This document shows, in pieces, positions 16,953 to 25,316 of a stretch of DNA of 34,816 bases. How positions within the stretch are numbered: position 1 is the first letter of the stretch; each line of letters starts with the position of its first letter. The notes below the pieces were generated by a model. It was not told the origin of the DNA. It saw only the letters and a program-made list of their open reading frames with translations, and did no database searches. Source of the stretch: Nitrosomonadaceae bacterium (lineage in GTDB: Bacteria; Pseudomonadota; Gammaproteobacteria; Burkholderiales; Nitrosomonadaceae); contig PBKR01000015.1 in the NCBI GenBank assembly GCA_002721545.1, positions 1-34,816 on the forward strand, in the 5' to 3' direction. A program made the position numbers and the translations under genes.

Positions 16953-17161
16953 ATGATGAAAAATAGACTGGTAAGAATTGTATTGAACTATTTTTCCTCT
17001 AATATTTGTTGGGGCTATGCTTCGATATGAAGGGTGATGCCCTTTTCTTCCAATTTTTAAGTACCCAGACAAATTAAATGGTTTGAGAAAGAAGTGTTTT
17101 GAATTGATTGGATGGGTTTTTTTTGGGCCAATGTTTTTTCAGTTTTGACAAGGAAGTTTGA

Positions 17162-18106
17162 ATGAATATTTTGGTGACAGGAGGCTGTGGTTATAAAGGG
17201 AGTGTGCTTGTCCCGAAATTGCTTAGCCGAGGGTATAGTGTGCGGGTGCTGGATATTATGTGGTTTGGAAACTTTCTTGAGCCACATTCTAATTTAGAGG
17301 TGATTCAAGGGGATGTGTGTGAAATCGATAAAATCTCCCTTGATGGAATCGATGCAATTATACATTTGTCCTCTGTAGCCAATGATCCTTGTAGTGATCT
17401 AGACCCGAAATTGACTTGGGAAATCAGCGCGCTTGCTACAATGCAGTTGGCGGATAAGGCTGCCCGAGTGGGTATGAAGCAATTTATTTATGCTTCATCT
17501 GGGAGTGTCTATGGAATAAAGGAGGAAGAACAGGTCACTGAAGATTTGGAGTTGAAGCCGATTTCTGAATACAACAAGACGAAAATGGTTTCTGAGCGTG
17601 TGCTTCTGAGTTATTCCGATAAGATGAGAGTCCAAATTATTCGCCCCGCCACTGTTTGTGGTTATTCGCCTCGCATGCGTCTTGATGTTTCTGTGAATTT
17701 GCTAACAATACAAGCCCTATCAAAGGGGAAAATAACTGTTTTTGGAGGTAAGCAGGTTCGGCCTAATATTCATATCGATGATATTACCGATGTCTACCTC
17801 CATTTGATTGACCATCCTGAAGTTTGTGGAATTTATAATGCGGGCTTTGAAAATATCTCAATCCTTGATATTGCAAAAATCGTTGCTAAGCACATGCCAG
17901 TTGAAATTGATGTTACTGAATCGAATGATCCTCGTTCCTACAGGGTTAATTCAGATAAACTCCTCGCTACAGGATTTAAACCTAAAAAAACAGTGGAGCA
18001 TGCAGTCAAGGAAATCATTGAGAAATTTCGTGAAGGTGATGTAAAGGACGAAGAACGTTATTACAACCTCAAATGGATGCAAAATACAGTATTTGCGGGG
18101 GAGTGA
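17162..18106 (+). CDS. NAD-dependent nucleotide-sugar epimerase/dehydratase
   Basis: This 314-residue extended SDR starts MNILVTGGCGYKGSVLVPKL with the GGxGxxG NAD loop (here GGCGYKG). Asp of VLDIMWFG ends the second strand and selects NAD(H). Catalytic candidates are Ser in ASSGSVYG and YNKTK (YxxxK). HIDDITDVYLHL and YNAGFEN are typical of WcaG/GalE-like proteins. AAGGAAG stands about 7 bases before the ATG. It is first of a tightly spaced run (17162-22429) in which the next gene starts one base after its stop. It probably epimerises or oxidises a nucleotide-bound sugar made by the neighbouring isomerase, kinase and nucleotidyltransferase genes. The specific position acted on cannot be predicted. 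Confidence 0.88.
   Translation: MNILVTGGCGYKGSVLVPKLLSRGYSVRVLDIMWFGNFLEPHSNLEVIQGDVCEIDKISLDGIDAIIHLSSVANDPCSDLDPKLTWEISALATMQLADKAARVGMKQFIYASSGSVYGIKEEEQVTEDLELKPISEYNKTKMVSERVLLSYSDKMRVQIIRPATVCGYSPRMRLDVSVNLLTIQALSKGKITVFGGKQVRPNIHIDDITDVYLHLIDHPEVCGIYNAGFENISILDIAKIVAKHMPVEIDVTESNDPRSYRVNSDKLLATGFKPKKTVEHAVKEIIEKFREGDVKDEERYYNLKWMQNTVFAGE
18097..18103 (+). promoter_or_regulatory. Shine-Dalgarno for gmhA-like gene inside the upstream ORF
   Basis: GGGGGAG lies at the very end of the epimerase gene, 4 bases before ATG 18108. It decides for this ATG over the in-frame TTG at 18093 and suggests translational coupling. Confidence 0.6.
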
Positions 18107-18107
18107 A

Positions 18108-18695
18108 ATGGATTCAAATCAGAATCAAGAAGATTTTTTTGCAGGATATGCTTCACGTTTGCAAGCTGTTTTAGCATCAACTGAATGGTCTGGGGTGACA
18201 CTTCTTGCTCAAGAAATGCGTAATTGCTGGAAAAATGGTCGGCACGTGTTTTTTTGTGGAAATGGTGGCAGCGCAGGCAATGCCAGCCATCTGGTTAACG
18301 ACTTTTTATATGGTGTCGCCAAACGCACTGGAGGCGGCATAAAAGCTCTGGCTCTATCAGCAAACCCTGCAGTGATAACTTGCTTGGCAAACGATGTGGG
18401 TTACGACAGCATTTTTTCTGAGCAACTTGCTGTGCAAGGAGGGGAAGGGGATTTGCTCATTGTCCTTTCTGGAAGTGGCAACTCGCCAAATATTGTCAAG
18501 GTTCTTGAGCATTCAAAAACAATGGGAATAAAGTCCTGTGCTATTTTGGGCTATTCAGGGGGTAAGTGTAAATCCCTGGCTGACCAAGCTATTCATTTCC
18601 CTATTGACGATATGCAGATTGCAGAAGATATGCAATTAATAGTGGGCCACATGATTATGCAGTGGCTATACGAAAACAACCCAACAGCTGAGTAA
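18108..18695 (+). CDS. gmhA: SIS-domain sugar phosphate isomerase, GmhA-like
   Basis: The ATG at 18108, one base after the epimerase stop, gives 195 residues, normal for GmhA (sedoheptulose-7-phosphate isomerase). FFCGNGGSAGNASHLVNDFL, then GYDSIFSEQLAVQGGEGDLL, SGSGNSPNIV and MQIAEDMQLIVGHMI line up with the whole SIS fold of GmhA/DiaA, in the same order. GmhA turns sedoheptulose 7-phosphate into D-glycero-D-manno-heptose 7-phosphate, the first step to ADP- or GDP-heptose. The HldE-like gene at 23827 and the nucleotidyltransferase at 25317 make a heptose route likely here. DiaA and other SIS paralogues look similar, so the enzyme assignment rests on context as well as on sequence. Confidence 0.82.
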   Translation: MDSNQNQEDFFAGYASRLQAVLASTEWSGVTLLAQEMRNCWKNGRHVFFCGNGGSAGNASHLVNDFLYGVAKRTGGGIKALALSANPAVITCLANDVGYDSIFSEQLAVQGGEGDLLIVLSGSGNSPNIVKVLEHSKTMGIKSCAILGYSGGKCKSLADQAIHFPIDDMQIAEDMQLIVGHMIMQWLYENNPTAE

Positions 18696-18700
18696 TTAGG

Positions 18701-19690
18701 GTGGAAAAATATCTCATTATTGGAAGCAACTCTTTTTCAGGGTCAAGCTTTGTTGATTTTCTTTTGAAGCAGGGACACCCCGTGATGGGTTCCAGTCGTT
18801 CTGAAGAATTGCATAAAGCCTTTTTACCTTATCGTTGGAACGCAAGGGATTCAGGATTTAAGTTTTATAAGTATGACTTGAATTTGAACCTTGAAGAAAT
18901 CGTAGCTTTGGTGGAAAGAGAAAAACCTTCCTTTGTGGTTAATTTTGCTGCACAAAGTATGGTTGCCCAGAGCTGGGAGCATCCAGATCATTGGTTTATG
19001 ACCAATGTGGTATCAACAATTCGTCTTCATGACCGCTTGAGGCATTTCGATTTTTTGAATAAGTATATACATGTGACTACGCCTGAAGTTTATGGGAGTA
19101 CTGAAGGTTTTATTAAAGAGGAGATTCCATATAACCCAAGTACACCTTATGCTGTCTCACGTGCTGCTGCGGATATGAGCCTCAAAACATTTTACGATGC
19201 TTATGAGTTTCCAGTGGTATTTACCCGCGCTGCTAATATTTATGGCCCGGGTCAGCAACTCTATCGGATTATCCCGAGAACAATTCTATCTGTATTAACC
19301 GGTAAAAAGCTCCAACTTCATGGCGGAGGGCATTCAAAGAGATCTTTCATTCACTTTCGTGATGTTGCAAGTGCTACATATAAGATAGCTAATGAAGGAA
19401 CCATTGGTGAAACCTATCACATCTCAACCAACGAAATTGTGACAATTCGTGAATTGGTTGAGAAAATTTGTCATAAACTTGGTGCTGATTTTGGTGCATG
19501 CGTTGAAGTGGCAGGAGAGCGTCTGGGAAAAGACGCGGCCTATATGTTGGACAGTTCTAAGATCCGTCAAGGCATTGGATGGAAAGATGAGATATCTTTA
19601 GATGAAGGCCTGGACGATTGTATAGAGTGGGTTAAGTTAAACCTTGAAGACCTGAAGCTATTGCCTTGGGACTATATTCACAAACCGTAA
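18701..19690 (+). CDS. Nucleotide-sugar 4,6-dehydratase/epimerase-type SDR
   Basis: This 329-residue extended SDR starts at GTG 18701, 5 bases after the gmhA-like stop. It has the NAD loop in LIIGSNSFSGSSFV (a GxxxFxG variant of GxxGxxG), then FAAQSMVAQSWEHPD, the active-site TTPEVYGST (Thr-x-Glu in the dehydratase manner), YAVSRAA (a YxxxR where YxxxK is usual), and ANIYGPGQQLYRIIPR. The TPEVYG plus IYGPGQ pattern is that of dTDP-glucose and GDP-mannose 4,6-dehydratases. If it has dehydratase activity it would make a 4-keto-6-deoxy sugar. The Lys-to-Arg change in YxxxK, if the alignment is right, could alter or abolish this. It lies in the middle of the tightly packed run. Confidence 0.84.
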   Translation: MEKYLIIGSNSFSGSSFVDFLLKQGHPVMGSSRSEELHKAFLPYRWNARDSGFKFYKYDLNLNLEEIVALVEREKPSFVVNFAAQSMVAQSWEHPDHWFMTNVVSTIRLHDRLRHFDFLNKYIHVTTPEVYGSTEGFIKEEIPYNPSTPYAVSRAAADMSLKTFYDAYEFPVVFTRAANIYGPGQQLYRIIPRTILSVLTGKKLQLHGGGHSKRSFIHFRDVASATYKIANEGTIGETYHISTNEIVTIRELVEKICHKLGADFGACVEVAGERLGKDAAYMLDSSKIRQGIGWKDEISLDEGLDDCIEWVKLNLEDLKLLPWDYIHKP

Positions 19691-19702
19691 TTTTAAGGGG
19701 GT

Positions 19703-20368
19703 ATGATTTTGGGGCAAGAGATAGATTTACTCATAAGCTATCCGAAAACGAAACGTAATGTTGAAGAGCGAGGTTCTGGTAAGTCGGAGGAGGACCGCCT
19801 TATCGCGCGAAAGTTTGGAAAAGAATTTTTTGACGGTGATAGACGTTATGGTTACGGTGGGTTTAATTATTTTCCTCGTTTTTGGCAGCCAGTTATTCCA
19901 ACTCTGCAACAACATTTTAATTTGTCTGGGGATAGCGAGGTTCTTGATGTGGGTTGTGCTAAGGGGTTTATGCTTCACGATTTAGCAGAATTAATTCCTG
20001 GTATTACAGTTAAGGGTATAGACGTATCAGAATATGCGATAGAAAATGCCATTGAAGACATGCGGTCTAATGTTCAGGTCGGTGACGCTCGCAAACTTCC
20101 TTTTCCTGATGATTCATTTGATGTGGTAATTTCTATAAATACAATTCACAATCTCGATAGAGAAGATTGTGGGCAAGCTTTAAGAGAAATTGAGCGTGTG
20201 AGTAAAGGAAAAGCCTTCATTACTGTGGATGCATATCATAACGATAAAGAGATTGAACGCATGATGGCTTGGAACCTTACAGCTAAGACCATTATGCACG
20301 TTGATGAATGGAAAGGCTTCTTTAACGAAGTAGGCTATACGGGTGATTATTATTGGTTTATCCCATGA
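19703..20368 (+). CDS. Class I SAM-dependent methyltransferase
   Basis: This 221-residue protein begins at ATG 19703 after a good AAGGGGG. It has motif I VLDVGCAKGFMLHDLAE, motif II VKGIDVSEYA, the motif IV region LPFPDDSFDVVISINTIHNL and post-motif ISKG-like VSKGKAFITVD. The C-terminus ends EVGYTGDYYWF. A tail of the same kind survives as a scrap at 9732-9824. It probably methylates an O, N or C atom of the sugar made by this operon. Its stop overlaps the ATG of the next gene by ATGA, so the two are translationally coupled. The acceptor is unknown. Confidence 0.87.
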   Translation: MILGQEIDLLISYPKTKRNVEERGSGKSEEDRLIARKFGKEFFDGDRRYGYGGFNYFPRFWQPVIPTLQQHFNLSGDSEVLDVGCAKGFMLHDLAELIPGITVKGIDVSEYAIENAIEDMRSNVQVGDARKLPFPDDSFDVVISINTIHNLDREDCGQALREIERVSKGKAFITVDAYHNDKEIERMMAWNLTAKTIMHVDEWKGFFNEVGYTGDYYWFIP

Positions 20369-21372
20369 CTCCTGAGATTTTAAAACAACTTCTTTTCCAG
20401 ATGAAGCGTATCCGTTTCGTTGAGGAGGAAATTGCAAGACGATATCCTGAAGGAAAGATGCGTTGTCCAACGCATCTTTCTGTTGGCCAGGAAGCTGTGG
20501 CAGCGGCTGTTGGTCTTGCCCTTCGCAAGGATGACTTGGCGGTGAGCGGGCATAGAGCTCATGCCCATTATTTGGGAAAAGGTGGAGATCTGAAATCCTT
20601 GCTGGCAGAAATATATGGCAAAGCAACTGGTTGTTCAGAAGGCAAGGGTGGGTCAATGCATCTTGTAGATGAACTGGTTGGTTTTATGGGTAGTACTGCT
20701 ATCGTTGCGGGAACCATTCCTGTGGGTGTTGGGCTGGCATATGGTATGAAATTCAAACAGAATGATCAGGTTAGTTGTGTGTTTCACGGAGATGCAGCCG
20801 TGGAGGCAGGTGTGTTCTATGAGTCCGTCAACTTTGCGGCACTCAAGAAATTGCCAGTTTTATTCGTTTGCGAAAACAACCTCTATTCTGTGTATTCCCC
20901 ATTAAGAGTTCGGCAACCTAAAGGAAGAAGTATTGCTAAGATGGTTGAGGGGCTTGGTCTTTCAGTTCGGGTTGGAGACGGTAACGATGCTGCTGCTGTT
21001 TATGAAATGGTCAATGAGGCGATCACATCGATTCGTGAGGGAGATGGGCCAAGGTTTTTAGAATTTTCGACATATCGCTGGTTGGAGCATTGTGGTCCAT
21101 CGTGGGACAATGATTTGGGATATCGAACAGAAGCTGAATTCCTTGAATGGAAAGCTAAAGAGCCAATTGGTCGGTTAGAGCTGGCTTTAAGATCTGATTA
21201 TGAAATCTCGGCTTCTGAAATCGAGCTGATGGATGTTGATATTGAGCAGGAGGTCAGTGTTGCATTCAACTATGCAGATGGATCGCCTTTTCCTGAAATC
21301 GCATGTATGTACGATGATCTTTATACGGATTCACTGAATTCTGAGACTAAACCAGAAAGGTTGTTGGATTAA
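20365..21372 (+). CDS. ThDP-dependent E1 component, alpha subunit-like
   Basis: ATG 20365 overlaps the methyltransferase stop (ATGA) and gives 335 residues. The sequence follows the pyruvate/acetoin dehydrogenase E1 alpha fold: RFVEEEIARRYPEGKMRCPT, SVGQEAVAAAVG, SGHRAHAHYLGKGG and the ThDP-Mg motif. That motif reads HGDAAVEAG (residues 141-149) and ends in CENNLYSVYSPL (NN 171-172). GDA replaces the usual GDG, as I recall for some E1 alpha proteins in polysaccharide loci. The following gene supplies the beta part. No E2 or E3 gene is present, so a full 2-oxo acid dehydrogenase complex is not encoded here. The pair more likely transfers a C2 unit or activates a keto acid for sugar branching. 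Confidence 0.88.
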   Translation: MTPEILKQLLFQMKRIRFVEEEIARRYPEGKMRCPTHLSVGQEAVAAAVGLALRKDDLAVSGHRAHAHYLGKGGDLKSLLAEIYGKATGCSEGKGGSMHLVDELVGFMGSTAIVAGTIPVGVGLAYGMKFKQNDQVSCVFHGDAAVEAGVFYESVNFAALKKLPVLFVCENNLYSVYSPLRVRQPKGRSIAKMVEGLGLSVRVGDGNDAAAVYEMVNEAITSIREGDGPRFLEFSTYRWLEHCGPSWDNDLGYRTEAEFLEWKAKEPIGRLELALRSDYEISASEIELMDVDIEQEVSVAFNYADGSPFPEIACMYDDLYTDSLNSETKPERLLD

Positions 21373-21373
21373 T

Positions 21374-22429
21374 ATGGCAATGATGACTTTCGCCGACGCA
21401 ATTAATGATGCTCTATCAGTTGCCATGACAGAAGACGCGAATGTTATTTGCTATGGGCTTGGAGTTGATGACCCTAAAGGTGTGTTTGGTACTACGCTAA
21501 ATTTGAAGGATAAGTTTGGAAGCGAGCGGGTATTTGATATGCCAACATCTGAAAATGCTATGACAGGAATTGGAGTAGGAGCCGCTCTCTATGGACTTAA
21601 GCCAGTAATGACACATCAGAGGCTTGACTTTGCTCTGCTGACAATGGATCAGCTGGTAAACAATGCTGCAAAGTGGCGATTCATGTTCGGGGGGCATAGG
21701 GGTGTGCCTCTTACCGTGCGTATGATACTTGGTCGTGGTTGGGGGCAGGGACCTACACATTCACAGAACCTACAAGCTTGGTTTGCCCATGTTCCAGGAC
21801 TGAAAGTAGTGATGCCTTCAACAGCTGAAGATGCCAAAGGTTTGTTGCTTTCCTCAATATTTGACCCGGATCCAGTTATATTTCTTGAGCACCGTTGGCT
21901 ACATAATCTGAAAGGAGAGGTGCCCAGTGGTGACTGCCGAGTTGCTCTTGGAAAGGCAAATCTGCTTCGCCAGGGAACAGATATTACCTTGGTGGCAATG
22001 TCTTATATGACAATTGAAGCATTGCATGCGGTCGACCATCTTGCTTCGCAGGGAGTAACCTGCGATCTTATTGATTTGCGCAGTATACGTCCACTTGATT
22101 GGGTTGCTATAGAAAACTCGGTTAATCGCACTGGGCGTTTGCTTGTTCTCGATACAGGAAACCTAACTGGTTCTATCTCTGGTGAAATTGTTGCTAAAAC
22201 TTCCTCGATGTGCTGGGGGCAATTAAAATGTGCTCCACAACGATTAGCCATGCCAGATTTTCCTGAGGCGACTAGTCCGCTGCTTACCAAGAATTACCAT
22301 GTTCGGGCCGAACATATAGCTGCTAAAATTGGAGAGATGCTTTCCCGAAATATTGATTTTAGATCCCTTGAAGAACAACGAAAGCATCCGCACGATGTTC
22401 CAGGGGATTGGTTCTCAGGCCCATTTTAA
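21374..22429 (+). CDS. ThDP-dependent E1 component, beta subunit-like
   Basis: This 351-residue protein starts 1 base after the alpha gene stops, so the two subunits should be made together. Characteristic E1 beta/transketolase pyrimidine-domain segments are FADAINDALSVAMTEDANVI, FDMPTSENAMTGIGVGAAL, KPVMTHQRLDFALLTMDQLV, GQGPTHSQNLQAWFAHVPGL and VVMPSTAEDAKGLL, followed by the C-terminal domain with VTLVAMSYM-like ITLVAMSYM. Glu of PTSENA fits the catalytic Glu that activates ThDP. It should form an alpha2beta2 heterotetramer with the preceding subunit. Both lack the lipoyl-acyltransferase partner found near pyruvate dehydrogenase operons. A 157-base gap follows, so the tightly packed run ends here. 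Confidence 0.88.
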   Translation: MAMMTFADAINDALSVAMTEDANVICYGLGVDDPKGVFGTTLNLKDKFGSERVFDMPTSENAMTGIGVGAALYGLKPVMTHQRLDFALLTMDQLVNNAAKWRFMFGGHRGVPLTVRMILGRGWGQGPTHSQNLQAWFAHVPGLKVVMPSTAEDAKGLLLSSIFDPDPVIFLEHRWLHNLKGEVPSGDCRVALGKANLLRQGTDITLVAMSYMTIEALHAVDHLASQGVTCDLIDLRSIRPLDWVAIENSVNRTGRLLVLDTGNLTGSISGEIVAKTSSMCWGQLKCAPQRLAMPDFPEATSPLLTKNYHVRAEHIAAKIGEMLSRNIDFRSLEEQRKHPHDVPGDWFSGPF

Positions 22430-22586
22430 ATTATATTTTTTTGTTATTTCTGAGCATCATGTTTGTATTGTGCGGAAATTTGCTTCTTGGTAAAACTTGT
22501 GCTTCATTTTTTTCATATGATGTTTATTTTTAGAAAGAAAATACTATTCCCCTGATTCTATATTCATTTTTCTTGAGTGATTGAAA

Positions 22587-23642
22587 ATGCAAATTCCTAA
22601 AAGTATGAATGCGGCTATCCTTGTTGAGCAAAATAAACCTCTGGTTTGTGATCAGGTTGAACTACCTAAGGCTCTTGAGGTTGGTCAGGTTCTGGTGAAA
22701 ATTCACTGTAGTGGAATTTGTGGTTCTCAGCTTGGTGAAATTGACGGTGTAAAGGGAGAGGATAAATATCTTCCTCATCTTCTAGGTCACGAGGCAACAG
22801 GTATTGTTCAATCTGTGGGGAACGGCGTAAAGTTTGTGAAATCCGGAGATCATGTTGTTCTCCATTGGAGAAAGGGGCAAGGAATAGAATCTATTCCTCC
22901 ACGGTATACTTGGAAAGGCAAACCATTGAATGCGGGATTAATTGCGACATTCAACGAGTATGCGATTGTTTCGGAAAATCGAGTCACCCCAATAGATGCC
23001 AGTACGGATATGGAAATTGCTTCTTTATACGGATGTGCTGTGACCACTGGCTTTGGAGTAATAGAGAATAATGCCAAAATTAAATTGGGCGAATCTGTAG
23101 TCATTTTTGGTGCGGGTGGTGTTGGGTTAAATATTGTCCAAGCTGCCAATTTGTTGTCAGCCTACCCTATTATTGCTGTTGATCTGCATGATGACCGACT
23201 TGATCTTGCAATGAAAATGGGTGCTACTCATATAATCAATTCGAACAAGGCTGATGCAAAGGCCAAGATTGTAGAAATTTTGAAAGGTCAGGAAGTGGAT
23301 GCATTTATCGATAACACAGGTCAACCTGCTATAATTGAAATGGGATATGAATTGACCAGCCCTAAAGGGCGCATTGTTTTGGTGGGTGTGCCTAAAAAAG
23401 GTAAAACTGTAAATATTTATTCTTTACCACTTCATTTTGGAAAAACAATAAGTGGCTCGCATGGTGGGGAAACCGTTCCACATGAAGACATACCGCGTTA
23501 TCAGAAATTGCATGATGTAGGCCGAATTCAACTTAAACCCCTCATTACTGATTATTTTAAACTTAACGAGATTAACACCGCCATTCAGAAAATGCGAAGC
23601 GGTGAAGTTGCGGGTCGCTGTTTGATAATGATGGCGAGCTGA
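22587..23642 (+). CDS. Zinc-dependent alcohol dehydrogenase (MDR superfamily), structural zinc site absent
   Basis: ATG 22587 is preferred over the in-frame TTG at 22581 (351 residues). It has a catalytic zinc site CSGICGSQ (Cys45), LLGHEATG (His68, Glu69) and YGCAVTTGFG (third ligand Cys), and an NAD loop GAGGVGLNIV. The segment between VLHWRKGQG and GLIATFNEYA, where horse-liver-type ADHs carry four structural Cys, has none, so the structural zinc lobe is lost or remodelled. Such enzymes oxidise secondary alcohols or polyols (sorbitol/threonine dehydrogenase-like). Within the locus it would oxidise a sugar hydroxyl or reduce a keto group, but the substrate is not evident. Gaps of about 150-185 bases on both sides suggest it may have its own promoter. 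Confidence 0.88.
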   Translation: MQIPKSMNAAILVEQNKPLVCDQVELPKALEVGQVLVKIHCSGICGSQLGEIDGVKGEDKYLPHLLGHEATGIVQSVGNGVKFVKSGDHVVLHWRKGQGIESIPPRYTWKGKPLNAGLIATFNEYAIVSENRVTPIDASTDMEIASLYGCAVTTGFGVIENNAKIKLGESVVIFGAGGVGLNIVQAANLLSAYPIIAVDLHDDRLDLAMKMGATHIINSNKADAKAKIVEILKGQEVDAFIDNTGQPAIIEMGYELTSPKGRIVLVGVPKKGKTVNIYSLPLHFGKTISGSHGGETVPHEDIPRYQKLHDVGRIQLKPLITDYFKLNEINTAIQKMRSGEVAGRCLIMMAS

Positions 23643-23826
23643 TTTGCATATTAAAAGATAGATCCATTCAATCACTATTTGTTTGAGTGTTGGGATTTTA
23701 TGTCTTTGAAGAAGAAGTCAACTAAGAGCTTAATCAAAATATTTGAGGGGTGATTGTATTTCAAAGAAACTTTATGTACAATTATTTTCTGGTCGTTATT
23801 AGCCAAACCTACCGTGAGCATTAAAC

Positions 23827-25314
23827 TTGAGTGCCCCCAAAGAAACCAACGATATTGTTGCCGAGATTAAAATAAAGGCGGGTCCTAATAAGCGAATAGT
23901 TTTTGTTTCGGGAAATTTCAATGTTATTCACCCTGGGCACTTTCGCTTATTAAGGTTTGCTGCTGATTGTGGTGAATATTTAGTTGTTGGAGTTACTGAT
24001 AATAGTACTGATGGCGTTTTAGTTCCCGCAGATTTAAGGTTTGACGGTGTTAAATCTATTACCTATGTGGATTACTCATTTATTATGCGTTCTTCACCTG
24101 AAGAACTGATTAAGCTTCTGAAGCCGTCGGTTGTGGTAAAGGGGCAGGAACATGAGGTGAATTTTAACCCAGAACAAGGTTTAGTAGAGAGCTACGGAGG
24201 TAAATTGCTTTTTAGTTCTGGAGAAATGCGGTTTTCGTCAGTAGATCTGCTTAGGCAGGAAATGTTGGAACCGAATTTATCTGCAATTTCGCGACCGCAG
24301 GAATTTTCTGAACGACACGGGTTTGTCATGGCGGATTTACGCGCCGTTATGGATAAATTTAAAGGTTTTAGAGTTACCGTATTAGGCGACCTTATAGTAG
24401 ATGAATATGTTTCCTGCGACCCTATTGGTATGTCCCAAGAGGATCCCACGCTCGTGGTTACCCCTATACAGCAAGAAAAGTTTGTGGGTGGGGCAGCCAT
24501 AGTTGCTGCCCATGCAGGTAGTCTTGGCGCAGAAGTGAGTTATTTTTCAGTGTCGGGTAAGGACTCGCCTGCTAATTATGCGCGCGAACAACTTCAAGAG
24601 TGGGGAGTAAGTGCAGAGATTTTTGAAGATGATAGTCGACCAACAACTCTCAAGCAGCGTTTTCGAGCTGGGGGTAAGACATTACTTCGTGTCAGTCACC
24701 TACGGCAACATGATATCAATCGGCAAATAGTGAGCAAGTATGTCAGAGCTGTGGAAGCTGCTCTGCCTAAGTCGGATCTCGTTGTTTTTTCAGATTTCAA
24801 TTACGGATGCCTACCGCAAGCACTAGTGGATGAAATATCTGATGCATGTAGAAAAAGAAATATTCTAATGGTTGCTGATAGTCAGTCTTCTTCTCAAATG
24901 GGAGATGTATCACGTTTCAAAGACATGCTGCTATTGACACCTACTGAACGCGAAGCCCGTCTTGCAGTACGTGATTTTAATTCAGGATTGGTAGTGCTTG
25001 TTGAAAAATTGCGTGAGAAAGCATGTGCTAAAAACGTTATATTGACCTTGAACTCTGAAGGTTTATTGGCTCATACTAACTCAACGAATGGAGACACATG
25101 GCATACGGACCGTTTGCCTGCCCTGAATAAGGCTCCAAAAGATTCTTCAGGGGCGGGAGATAGTTTGCTGGCTTGTTGTTCGATGGCAATGGCAGTGGGT
25201 GCTGATATTTGGGAAAGCACCTATCTCGGTTCTATTGCGGCAGCCTGTCAGGTGAGTCGGGTCGGGAACACTCCTTTGTCGCCAGAGGATATTAGATTAG
25301 AGCTTGCTGACTAA
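23827..25314 (+). CDS. HldE-like bifunctional protein with swapped domains: nucleotidyltransferase-PfkB kinase
   Basis: This 495-residue protein starts at TTG 23827; no better start is seen. Residues 22-145 form a cytidylyltransferase-like domain with the HxGH motif in GNFNVIHPGHFRLLRF (His35, His38) and a later RFSSVDLL. Residues about 175-490 form a PfkB/ribokinase domain with GDLIVDEYVS, GGAAIVAAHAGSLGAEV and the catalytic GAGD (442-445). Classical HldE (RfaE) has the opposite order, kinase first. HldE phosphorylates heptose 7-phosphate at C1 and later adenylylates the 1-phosphate. The same pair of activities is plausible, given the GmhA-like gene upstream, but the base used (ATP or CTP) and the sugar are unknown. 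The next gene starts two bases after its stop. Confidence 0.85.
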   Translation: MSAPKETNDIVAEIKIKAGPNKRIVFVSGNFNVIHPGHFRLLRFAADCGEYLVVGVTDNSTDGVLVPADLRFDGVKSITYVDYSFIMRSSPEELIKLLKPSVVVKGQEHEVNFNPEQGLVESYGGKLLFSSGEMRFSSVDLLRQEMLEPNLSAISRPQEFSERHGFVMADLRAVMDKFKGFRVTVLGDLIVDEYVSCDPIGMSQEDPTLVVTPIQQEKFVGGAAIVAAHAGSLGAEVSYFSVSGKDSPANYAREQLQEWGVSAEIFEDDSRPTTLKQRFRAGGKTLLRVSHLRQHDINRQIVSKYVRAVEAALPKSDLVVFSDFNYGCLPQALVDEISDACRKRNILMVADSQSSSQMGDVSRFKDMLLLTPTEREARLAVRDFNSGLVVLVEKLREKACAKNVILTLNSEGLLAHTNSTNGDTWHTDRLPALNKAPKDSSGAGDSLLACCSMAMAVGADIWESTYLGSIAAACQVSRVGNTPLSPEDIRLELAD

Positions 25315-25316
25315 GT

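Noticed and set aside
20180-20656. Minus-strand open frame of 158 codons across the methyltransferase/E1 alpha junction
   Set aside because: It is opposite two well-supported coupled genes, and its composition is that of an antisense shadow.
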